A stretch of 64,000 bases of DNA from Nostoc sp. CENA543 (GTDB lineage: Bacteria > Cyanobacteriota > Cyanobacteriia > Cyanobacteriales > Nostocaceae). Where the stretch lies: positions 3,348,001-3,412,000 of the forward strand of contig NZ_CP023278.1 in the NCBI RefSeq assembly GCF_002896875.1, read 5' to 3'. The stretch's first letter is position 1; every line of letters starts with the position of its first letter. The notes below the pieces were generated by a model, which saw only the letters and a program-made list of their open reading frames with translations, made no database searches and had not been told where the DNA came from. The translations under genes were made by a program, and so were the position numbers. Of this stretch, positions 26,128-33,213 are shown piece by piece.

Positions 26128-27204
26128 ATGCTTGATGCCATTATCATTCTCTCATTCATCTTGGCAGCAGCAGGCATCGGGTTCTACAGCACTGATCTAC
26201 TCCCCAACGGGACTTTAGATCGCGTTACGAATCTCGAAGCCTTACGCCTTACTGTTGCAGTGTTCGCCGCTATCATTGGCGGTGCTATCGGGTTGAGTTT
26301 TCAAACGACCTACCGTCGTCTCGAAGCCCAAGTCCGAGAAATGCCTCTGGAAGTAATTCTAACGCGTGCCATTGGTTTAGTGATTGGGTTATTGTTAGCA
26401 AACTTAATGCTAGCCCCATTATTTTTATTACCGATTCCGGCAGACTTTAGTTTTATTAAACCACTGGTGGCAGTGGTTGGTAGTATTATCCTCTCCGTCA
26501 CCGGCATGAATTTAGCCGATACTCACGGACGGGGTTTATTACGATTTATTAATCCTAACACCGTGGAAACAATGGTAGTGGAAGGGACACTCAAACCCGC
26601 CAGCACCAAAGTTTTAGACACGAGTTGTATTATCGATGGTCGGATTGAAACACTACTAGAAACCGGATTTCTAGAAGGACAAATCATCGTTCCTCAGTTT
26701 GTCTTACAGGAGTTGCAGCAAGTTGCTGACGCGAGTAAAGACCAAAAACGGGTGCGGGGAAGACGCGGACTAGAAATTTTAAACCGTATTAAGGAAGCAT
26801 ATCCAGATCGAATTATTATCAATCAATCTGATTATGACGATATTCCTACGGTAGATGCCAAATTAGTGCGTTTCGCCCAAGAAATCAACGGTACACTCCT
26901 CACCAACGACTACAACTTATCAAAAGTAGCCAGTGTGCAGAAAGTACCTGTATTGAACGTTAACGACCTCGTGAACGCAGTTCGCCCTACATATTTACCA
27001 GGGGATAACCTTGATTTGAAAATTCTCAAAGAAGGAAAAGAACCCAGCCAAGGAATTGGTTACTTAGACGACGGCACAATGGTTGTTGTTGAGGAAGGTA
27101 GAAATTATGTAGGTGGTGAAGTGCGGGTAGTAGTTACCAGCGCACTACAAACCACAGCCGGACGGATGATTTTTGCCAAACCCCAAGCGTCAGCAATAGC
27201 GTGA
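26128..27204 (+). CDS. PIN/TRAM domain integral membrane protein (YacL type)
   Basis: The 358-residue protein has several N-terminal membrane helices (about residues 1-135: LDAIIILSFILAAAGIGFY, VFAAIIGGAIGLSF, AIGLVIGLLLANLMLAPLF), a PIN nuclease domain (about 165-290) with acidic residues VLDTSCIIDGRI, and a TRAM domain at the end (GYLDDGTMVVVEEGRNYVGG). This matches the conserved PIN-TRAM membrane proteins found in Gram-positives and cyanobacteria. The PIN acidic residues (LDTS, VDAK, LTNDYN) look intact, so a membrane-tethered RNase is possible. A 66-residue zinc-ribbon gene follows and overlaps the stop codon if its GTG start is used. Confidence 0.88.
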   Translation: MLDAIIILSFILAAAGIGFYSTDLLPNGTLDRVTNLEALRLTVAVFAAIIGGAIGLSFQTTYRRLEAQVREMPLEVILTRAIGLVIGLLLANLMLAPLFLLPIPADFSFIKPLVAVVGSIILSVTGMNLADTHGRGLLRFINPNTVETMVVEGTLKPASTKVLDTSCIIDGRIETLLETGFLEGQIIVPQFVLQELQQVADASKDQKRVRGRRGLEILNRIKEAYPDRIIINQSDYDDIPTVDAKLVRFAQEINGTLLTNDYNLSKVASVQKVPVLNVNDLVNAVRPTYLPGDNLDLKILKEGKEPSQGIGYLDDGTMVVVEEGRNYVGGEVRVVVTSALQTTAGRMIFAKPQASAIA

Positions 27205-27209
27205 GGGCA

Positions 27210-27401
27210 ATGTCTGGTAGAAATAGAGTTAAATTATGCAATCGGTGTAGGAATACTCAACCTGCACCGATTTTGTATAGAGTGAAATTTGAATTAGGTG
27301 GAGATTGGGTTTTCGTCTGTCCTCAGTGTTGGACGGATGTCAGCGAAAATAACCCATTTTATGTTTACGGTGGAACTTGGAAAGCGAAGAAGCAGAAGTA
27401 A
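27210..27401 (+). CDS. Small zinc-ribbon protein
   Basis: The ATG at 27210 (MSGRNRVKLCNRCRNTQPAP) gives 63 residues; a GTG at 27201 in the same frame would overlap the PIN/TRAM stop codon. The sequence contains CNRC and CPQCW, a likely zinc-binding pair spaced 24 residues apart, and a conserved-looking GGDWVFVCPQCW. This is a small cyanobacterial protein of unknown function that probably forms an operon with the PIN/TRAM gene. An RNA- or ribosome-related role is only a guess. Confidence 0.7.
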   Translation: MSGRNRVKLCNRCRNTQPAPILYRVKFELGGDWVFVCPQCWTDVSENNPFYVYGGTWKAKKQK

Positions 27402-27402
27402 T

Positions 27403-27452
27403 GAGCAATGAGTAACGACTATTGACCATTGACTATTGACTATTGACTATTG
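27403..27452. repeat. Heptad array (GACTATT/TGAGTAA)
   Basis: It lies between two convergent genes and the stop of the minus-strand gene is inside the tract. Confidence 0.85.
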
Positions 27453-28060
27453 CTCAATATGCCAACCAAAATTTCTATTAACTCTGGTAATTCTTCAGGG
27501 ACTCGATATAACTTCAAATCTTCAGTTATATGTTTTTCTTGACGATGATATGTAGTAAACCGCCAATCTTCACCAGTGGTTACTGCTCCATAAAGAAGAG
27601 ATTTATCTGAGTTAATCCATTGGTCAAGGGCTATTAATTCTACTGCTAATTGTGTAAATCCCCTGCTTAAATCTGCTTGTTTTGCTTCAATCACTAACAA
27701 ACCGTTACCTTTATCAATGTAGTAATCTAAGTTCCCTTTTAGTTGATCACTAACATTAATTGCATACTCAATATTCAACTGTGTTTGAGCTATTTCACAC
27801 ACTTCTAGTAGAATAGGGGCAATTATTGCTTGCTTGCGTGCATCTTCGCTGAGTAACTTGACTCGTCGCAGATTACGTTCAATTATTTGCTGCAATTGGT
27901 GAGTTTTATTATCTACAGCTTCTGAAGAAGGTAATTGCAAGCGTTCACGCTCATAAGTACAACCCAGTTCCGCCAGTATATCTTCTGGAGAAAATGGTAA
28001 GTCAAAATATTTACTAAAAGTATAGCTTTGTCCTGGTTGAATGATGCGTGGGCGACTCAT
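27440..28060 (-). CDS. HsdR-N/PD-(D/E)xK-type nuclease-like protein
   Basis: The start at 28060 (MSRPRIIQPGQSY) is preferred over the longer frame to 28234, whose extra 58 residues look random. The 206-residue protein carries a classic PD-(D/E)xK motif: Asp112 in NLDYYI, then GLLVIEAKQADL with Glu125 and Lys127, and a later Gln (FTQLAVEL). This matches stand-alone HSDR_N-type proteins that are common in filamentous cyanobacteria, often near mobile elements. The motif residues are intact, so nuclease activity is plausible. The role (restriction, defence or repair) is not known. The IS605-type element begins about 200 bp upstream. Confidence 0.68.
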   Translation of the reverse strand: MSRPRIIQPGQSYTFSKYFDLPFSPEDILAELGCTYERERLQLPSSEAVDNKTHQLQQIIERNLRRVKLLSEDARKQAIIAPILLEVCEIAQTQLNIEYAINVSDQLKGNLDYYIDKGNGLLVIEAKQADLSRGFTQLAVELIALDQWINSDKSLLYGAVTTGEDWRFTTYHRQEKHITEDLKLYRVPEELPELIEILVGILSNSQ

Positions 28061-28288
28061 AATTTTTAATTCAGATACCATCTGAGTTTCAAGTTGGCTT
28101 CTGTTGCTTAATTTTGGAGAATTGGCATAACACACCGATAAAGATGTTGCGTTACGGCTAGTTCTCACCCTCTTAAGTTCCCAAATTCTTGCATAGCCGT
28201 AACACAACGGCAATAAAGCGGGAGGAACATCCACGCCGCTTTTTGTCTCCCCTACTTAAGATTTATTTTATAAAGGGTAGGTTGAAAA

Positions 28289-28337
28289 CCCCGGAGTAAC
28301 AGCAACGTAGTTGCGTATTACGTGCTTCAGACCGGGG
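28289..28337. other. Multi-stem structured element at the left part of the IS605-type unit
   Basis: CCCCGG / CCGGGG (28289-28294, 28332-28337) encloses GTAAC / GTATTAC and an inner GCAAC-GTA-GTTGC hairpin (28302-28314). It is probably a transposon end structure or RNA terminator. Confidence 0.6.
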
Positions 28338-28358
28338 ATGAAAACAACTTAAAAGGCT

Positions 28359-28514
28359 TTAGCCTTCAGTGACGTTTGGTTTTTTAGGTTCTGGCAAAGA
28401 ATCTATCCACTCATCAACAAGACTACTGATAGTTTTATCTAACTGAGCAGCTAATAACGTTAGTTTATGATACCTGCGGTCAGTTAGCCTCACGTTTAAT
28501 CTTTTCGTCTGCAT
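28359..28514 (-). CDS. 51-residue ribbon-helix-helix-like protein divergent from tnpB
   Basis: An ATG at 28514 opens MQTKRLNVRLTDRRYHKLTL and so on to a TAA at 28359, giving 51 residues. The frame has the CopG/ribbon-helix-helix pattern: a short strand (KRLNVRL), a turn, then two helices with A-A-Q-L-D-K-T-I-S-S-L-V-x-E-W-I, ending PEPKKPNV. It is divergent from tnpB, with the two starts 71 bp apart. Such small RHH genes next to IS605-type tnpB are known in cyanobacteria and may control the transposon gene. The proline-rich end and the position support coding. Confidence 0.65.
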   Translation of the reverse strand: MQTKRLNVRLTDRRYHKLTLLAAQLDKTISSLVDEWIDSLPEPKKPNVTEG

Positions 28515-28585
28515 TTGTCCCCCATTGGCTACCTGTTCATGATATCATAACTAAAGACGAAGCAATTAAAGGGGGTGATTAAGTA

Positions 28586-29902
28586 GTGCTGGTGTTAGAG
28601 TACAAAATCAAAGGTACAAAGTCGCAGTATCAATCTATAGACGAAGCTATTAGAACTACGCAGTTCATTAGAAATAAAGCTATTCGTTACTGGATGGATG
28701 CACCAAAAGAAGCGCTCATGAATAAAGTCGCTCTTAATAACTACTCAACAGCACTACGCAAAGAGTTTAAATTTGTAGAAGAACTTAACTCAATGGCTTG
28801 TCAATCTGCAACCGAAAGAGCATGGTCAGCTATTGATAGATTTTACGGTAATTGCAAATCTAAAGTTCAAGGCAAGAAAGGATATCCGCGTTTTCAGAGA
28901 GACAATCGTTCTGTTGAATATAAGACTTCTGGATGGTCACTACATCCCACTAAACGACGTATTACCTTCACTGATAAAAAAGGCATAGGTGAAGTTAAGT
29001 TACTCGGTAAGTGGGATATTCACACTTACCCAGTTAAGTCAATTAAGCGGGTTCGGTTAGTCAGAAAAGCAGATGGGTACTATTGTCAGTTTGCAATTAA
29101 AACTGAACCATTGAGTGAATCCAGAATTGCTGATGGTGAGATTGGTTTAGATGTTGGTTTGGAATATTTCTACTCTGATTCCGATGGATATCATGAACCC
29201 AATCCCAGGTTCTTAAGGAAAGCAGAAACATCAATTAAACACGCTCAACGTCAGATTTACAAAAAGGAGAAAGGTAAAAACAAACGACGAAAAGCTAGGC
29301 AGAAATATGCTCGGAAGCACTTAAAAGTAAGTAGACAACGGAGTGAACACGCTAAGAGAATAGCTCGTAACGTATGCAAGGTTAACGCCTTAGTCGTCTA
29401 CGAAGATTTAAGGGTGAAGAACATGGTGAAAAATCACTGTCTTGCTAAATCAATTAATGATGTTAGCTGGGGCTTGTTCCGTCGTTGGTTAGAATATTTT
29501 GCAATCAAGTTTCAGACAAAACTTGTTGCTGTCAATCCTAGAATGATACCATTTCACGAAAAATCTGATACAGATGTAAACCCTAAAATCCTTGCTACAT
29601 CTAAGTTTTTTAATTGCGAATTGCGAATTGCGAATTGCGAATTGTGAATTGGTATGACATCTCAAAAATGTAGTGATTGTGGTGCAATAGTCAAAAAATC
29701 TCTTTCAACTCGTACCCATAAATGTAGTTGTGGATGTGAGCTACAAAGAGATGTGAATGCTGCAAAAAATATTCTGAATCGCGGCATCGCTAGGGATGGG
29801 CAGTCCCAAAGTAACGCTACTGGACTAGCAACCTCTACTCTACTTGGGGAAACCCTGGTTGAGCAAGTAGCTAGGGTGAAGGTAGAATCCCCTCGGCTTT
29901 AG
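28586..29902 (+). pseudogene. tnpB: tnpB of IS200/IS605-type element, split by a MITE-like insertion
   Basis: Two open stretches in the same frame (353 residues to a TGA at 29645, then 82 from 29654) together form one TnpB. TnpB is a guide-RNA-directed DNA nuclease. The RuvC residues are all present: Asp189 in GLDVG, Glu273 in VYEDLRVKNM, and Asp in LQRDVNAAKNI of the second part, which also has the zinc finger CSDCG and CSCGC. Removing the 111 bases 29547-29657 gives VNPR-M-TSQKCSDCG, the usual TnpB sequence, and a 401-residue protein. Therefore a 108-bp element with TGA duplication broke it. The 5' start is GTG at 28586, preceded by AAAGGGGG. Read as is, the first protein lacks the C-terminal catalytic Asp. 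Confidence 0.88.
29547..29654. mobile_element. 108-bp MITE-like insertion inside tnpB
   Basis: The ends TACCATTTC and GAATTGGTA are imperfect inverted repeats (8 of 9). The flanking triplet TGA is present at 29544-29546 and 29655-29657. The 3' part is a run of AATTGCG heptads (29612-29645) that produces the in-frame TGA stop. The insertion (element plus one TGA, 111 bp) keeps the frame. Confidence 0.8.
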
Positions 29903-29919
29903 CCAGGGGAGTGTCAAAA

Positions 29920-29949
29920 ACATCCTTTAGACTTTTGAATTGGTATGAC
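29920..29949. repeat. Probable right-end fragment of the same MITE family
   Basis: CTTTAGACTTTTGAATTGGTAT resembles the right end at 29631-29655 (ends in AATTGGTATGAC both times) and abuts the right end of the IS605-type element (quoted in part). Confidence 0.4.
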
Positions 29950-30055
29950 CCCTGCATAAAACAGCATAGCCAAACCTATTGGACATTAACAGCTTGAAAA
30001 ATCACACAAAACAAGCTGGTTAAAAACTTTGTCAACCAATGAGGTTTTCAAATTT

Positions 30056-30472
30056 ATGAATATCAAAACTATGCTGTCGGCTCGGTTTTTGTTAATGCTG
30101 AGTCTTACGGTTCCTACTATGATGTTGTCTACAATAGCTGGAGCCAAAGCCCAACAAGCTGAACCAGGCCAAGTGCAAGTCCGACAAAAACAGCCTTTTA
30201 TTCAAGATACTTTCCGCCGCGATACTTTATTAGATTTGCATAAATCGCCCGTGTTTAGTAACGATGGTGGTACAGGTAAGGAAGCATCCGATAAAGGTAA
30301 AGATGCCTCTGATAAAGGTTCTGATAACAAAGAAGCCTGTGATAATCCCTGTGGTAGTCATTTAAATTCTAGAGACCCAGTGATTTTACCAGCAGATAGA
30401 TTACTTCTGCCTGCTCAATTACAGAATATTCGTTCTAAGTCCTTACTTAAAGGCAGCAACCCGATTTTCTGA
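30056..30472 (+). CDS. Secreted protein with Lys/Asp/Ser-rich repeats
   Basis: The ATG at 30056 is preferred over a TTG at 30029, because it opens a proper signal peptide (MNIKTMLSARFLLMLSLTVP, cleavage near AGAKAQQ at about residue 32). The 138-residue product then has PGQVQVRQKQPFIQDTFRR, and a low-complexity part (KEASDKGKDASDKGSDNKEA) followed by CDNPCGSH and a C-terminal region, LPADRLLLPAQLQNI. The Lys, Asp and Ser residues in the repeats are the type used for side-chain ring formation in graspetides. It is followed after about 116 bp of heptad repeats by the ATP-grasp pair. A role as the substrate of those enzymes is speculative; a Sec signal peptide on a peptide precursor would be unusual. 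Confidence 0.6.
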   Translation: MNIKTMLSARFLLMLSLTVPTMMLSTIAGAKAQQAEPGQVQVRQKQPFIQDTFRRDTLLDLHKSPVFSNDGGTGKEASDKGKDASDKGSDNKEACDNPCGSHLNSRDPVILPADRLLLPAQLQNIRSKSLLKGSNPIF

Positions 30473-30476
30473 ATTA

Positions 30477-30570
30477 GGGGTGTAGGGGTGTAAGGGTGTA
30501 GGGGTGTAAGGGAAAATTCTACCCAGTTACCAATGCCCCATACCCAATGCCCCATACCCCATGCCCATCT
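30477..30570. repeat. Heptad arrays (GGTGTAG/GGTGTAA, then CCATACCCAATGCCC)
   Basis: Two unit types between the secreted protein gene and the ATP-grasp genes. Confidence 0.85.
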
Positions 30571-30588
30571 CATGAATAATTCAAGACT

Positions 30589-31377
30589 ATGGATTTAATC
30601 ATTGTAGGCGATCGCAGCGATCGCTTTTCTACGGAAGTTCTCGATTTAGTGCAGCAAGCTGGTTACACTGCTGATATTTTCGATGTCTGTGATGCGGCGC
30701 GGTTGTTTTCTATCGGTATGGAAGATGGGCAGGTTTTTGTTACTCCTGATATCCCAATTTTACTGAGAATTCAACCACCTTCTACTATTAGAAGCAGTTT
30801 CGATGATTCATTTATTTATGGTGAATGTCTCTCCACTTTATGGGCTGCTGCCACACTCAATAAATCACCTGTAATTAATCGTCCCACACCCCATAGTATT
30901 TGGGGCAAAACTTCTTATTCTTCTGTATTAACGGCTGTACGTGCAGGCTATCCAGAAAACGATATTGAAATATTTTCTTCGCAAATTTTACCGCCGCACA
31001 CACCCCAAGTTAACAAACAATGGTACGTTCAAGATTTAGTTACCTATAACACCACAGCTTACCCCAATATTCCCCAAGGAGCAGGGCCTTATCGGGGACG
31101 CTGGGCAGATATTGACCCTGGTTATGAAATTGTAGTGGTTTTGGAAGATCAAGCTTGGCGTTCTACTAACGTTCCCCTAGAACATTTAGCACTTGAACAA
31201 CAAAGTATTAACTTAATTAGAAATTTAGATTTAACGTTTGCTGCTATTACTTGGAGCATTTCCGAAAATTTAGAAACTGCAACTATTGCGCGTATTGATT
31301 CTTTCCCCTTAATGGAACAAATTCAATTTGTTTGGCCTGTTTTTGCTCCTGCACTTTTAGAGGTTTTATTCCCATGA
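30589..31377 (+). CDS. Degenerate ATP-grasp-like protein
   Basis: The 262-residue protein can be aligned by eye with the ATP-grasp core of its downstream neighbour: VINRPTPHSIWGKTSY matches the linker entering the fold, and LIRNLDLTFAAITWSISENL matches AAFGLQFAGWDFKVTED. The Mg-binding ExN motif (LEANP in the neighbour) here reads ARIDS, and the ATP-binding Lys and Arg positions are not conserved. It therefore looks like an inactive ATP-grasp homologue that may pair with the active protein. Its TGA overlaps the next ATG (ATGA at 31374-31377), which implies translational coupling. A pseudoenzyme partner in one complex is inferred. Confidence 0.65.
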   Translation: MDLIIVGDRSDRFSTEVLDLVQQAGYTADIFDVCDAARLFSIGMEDGQVFVTPDIPILLRIQPPSTIRSSFDDSFIYGECLSTLWAAATLNKSPVINRPTPHSIWGKTSYSSVLTAVRAGYPENDIEIFSSQILPPHTPQVNKQWYVQDLVTYNTTAYPNIPQGAGPYRGRWADIDPGYEIVVVLEDQAWRSTNVPLEHLALEQQSINLIRNLDLTFAAITWSISENLETATIARIDSFPLMEQIQFVWPVFAPALLEVLFP

Positions 31378-33005
31378 TTTACGCCATTGGTATTGACTCA
31401 GACCGCACTTTTCGCCATTTCATCCGTCAAACTCATCAGCGTGGAATTGAGGTACGAGCCATTAATCTCCGCGAAGTGATTCTTTCTGGAGACTGGCGGT
31501 TAACGCTTCCTGATGATGGTATGAGTTGGGTGAGTGTAGGGGATAAGAAATTGCCTCTAGACCCCAATGGTGCTTATTACTGCCGAATTATCGACCTTTC
31601 TAGTGTGCAGTCAGACATGGCGATGGCGATGCGTTGGCGGAGTTTATTAGCTGCGCTTTGTGTGTGGCTAGAACATATCCCTGGTGTTGTGATTAACCGT
31701 CCTGGTGGCCGTACTGATAATTCTTCTAAACCATTACATGAATATTCTTTGCAGTCTTGGGGTTTTAATGTTCCTCCTAGTTTGACTAGTTCTGATCCCG
31801 AACTGTTAGCGGCTTTTGCGAGTTTTGGTAAAACTATTGTAAAACCTGCGTCGGGTATTCGTGCTGATAGTCGCCTAGTGACACCAGAAGAGTTTTTTGA
31901 TTTTCATCCATCCCAAGGGCCAGTACATCTGCAAAGATATGTTGCTGGTGCAGATGTCCGCGCTCATGTCGTTGGGGATCAGGTTCACGCGGAAATTATT
32001 AATTGTCCCCAGATAGATTATCGCCGTTCTTATCAAGAAGCTCAATATTCTCCTTGGGAATTACCAGATGCTTTAAATAAACAAATTATTCAAGCTACGG
32101 CTGCTTTTGGTTTACAGTTTGCTGGTTGGGATTTTAAGGTGACAGAAGATGAGCAATACTGGTGTTTAGAAGCTAATCCCATGCCGGGTTACGATGGTTA
32201 TGATATTAGAGCCGATGGCAAAATTACTGAATCACTTTTAGCATTACTAACTCAACAAAATACTGTTAAGCAATTTCCAAATGACACTCTGATTACAGAT
32301 GAAATATTGGCAGAAATTCAATGCAGTGAAATTTATGAGACTATTCAAAGCTTAAAAGCACATTGGATTACTAGAGGACAAGAACCCGCTAGCTTTTTCA
32401 CATTGGGAACAGCATCCTATTTAGATTTTCTCAACCTACCTGACTTTGCAGGTGATTATTACAATAGAGCCAAACAATATAATCTACTGTTACAAAAACA
32501 TTTTAGTTGGCTTTATGAATTAGTTAAACAATCTCTAGAGACACAACTACAAGCACCAGTTAATTATCATCCTGATTTTGCTCTCCCAGGATTTCATATT
32601 TGGGAAACACCCGCAATTTTTACCAAATCAACAGCATCCGTACATTTTGATTTACAATATCAAAATCTTCATTGGCAAGATAAAGAAAATATAGATTTTC
32701 AACGCACTATTTCTTTTACTCTGCCCATCAAACTACCGCATTTAGGTGGGGGTTTGAATGTTTGGGATTTAACTTATGACGAATATATTAATGGTCGTGA
32801 CCCTAATTATTTAGGTGATGTGGAAGTGATGAAACGTTTTAGAAATAAAACTGTTCATCCTTACAATATAGGTAAGATTGTAATACATGGTGGACATTCA
32901 CTGCATCAAATTGCTGCGATCGCTCAAGTTGATCCTGGTGATGAGCGCATTACTCTACAAGGTCATGGCATATATGACAATGGACAATGGCTACTCTATT
33001 GGTAA
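31374..33005 (+). CDS. ATP-grasp ligase fused to a Fe(II)/2-oxoglutarate-oxygenase-like domain
   Basis: The 543-residue protein starts at 31374. The first 300 residues are an ATP-grasp enzyme: VVINRPGGR, TIVKPASGIRADS (Lys157 for ATP), VHLQRYVAGADVRAHVVG (Arg196), GWDFKV (Asp253) and CLEANPMPG (Glu266, Asn268, Mg ligands). RimK/MvdD-type enzymes use this fold to make amide or ester bonds on peptide side chains. From about residue 390 a second domain has the 2OG-Fe(II) oxygenase pattern: SVHFDLQY (His424, Asp426), a beta-rich core with LPHLGGGLNVWD, then HGGHSLHQ (His508 as the third iron ligand) and DERITLQGHG (Arg525 for 2-oxoglutarate). The fusion of ligase and hydroxylase in one chain is unusual. 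The substrate is unknown. Confidence 0.78.
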   Translation: MIYAIGIDSDRTFRHFIRQTHQRGIEVRAINLREVILSGDWRLTLPDDGMSWVSVGDKKLPLDPNGAYYCRIIDLSSVQSDMAMAMRWRSLLAALCVWLEHIPGVVINRPGGRTDNSSKPLHEYSLQSWGFNVPPSLTSSDPELLAAFASFGKTIVKPASGIRADSRLVTPEEFFDFHPSQGPVHLQRYVAGADVRAHVVGDQVHAEIINCPQIDYRRSYQEAQYSPWELPDALNKQIIQATAAFGLQFAGWDFKVTEDEQYWCLEANPMPGYDGYDIRADGKITESLLALLTQQNTVKQFPNDTLITDEILAEIQCSEIYETIQSLKAHWITRGQEPASFFTLGTASYLDFLNLPDFAGDYYNRAKQYNLLLQKHFSWLYELVKQSLETQLQAPVNYHPDFALPGFHIWETPAIFTKSTASVHFDLQYQNLHWQDKENIDFQRTISFTLPIKLPHLGGGLNVWDLTYDEYINGRDPNYLGDVEVMKRFRNKTVHPYNIGKIVIHGGHSLHQIAAIAQVDPGDERITLQGHGIYDNGQWLLYW

Positions 33006-33158
33006 TCAATTAGGAACTTCCAATTTAGGGGACTTCCAATTAAAAAAATAACCAATCGCTTGCAGGCAGGGGGGCAGGGAGCAGGGGGAGTAAAGAAAAA
33101 TCTCATTAAATGAATTGGGTAATTTATTCCCTGGAATTCCCTGACTAATTAGTATCAC

Positions 33159-33189
33159 AGCTTTTGTTTGGAGAAACTACCCAAAAGCT
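33159..33189. promoter_or_regulatory. Inverted repeat upstream of the ABC exporter gene
   Basis: AGCTTTTG and CAAAAGCT (8-bp perfect arms, 15-bp spacer) lie 25 bp before the start. Either an operator or a hairpin. Confidence 0.4.
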
Positions 33190-33213
33190 GGTAGCGTCTA
33201 ACAAAGAACAATA

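Larger units (their letters stand above)
28262..29919 (+). mobile_element. IS200/IS605-type element (tnpB only), broken
   Basis: The element consists of a structured left part (hairpin cluster at 28289-28337), a divergent 51-residue ribbon-helix-helix-like gene, tnpB and a right end AGCCAGGGGAGTGTCA (about 29902-29917). No tnpA was seen, so it cannot move on its own. The right end is shared with a remnant at 17976. The left boundary is approximate. Confidence 0.7.

Noticed and set aside
28061-28234. N-terminal extension of the HsdR-N-like gene
   Set aside because: The extra 58 residues have no family-like sequence, and a good ATG is at 28060.
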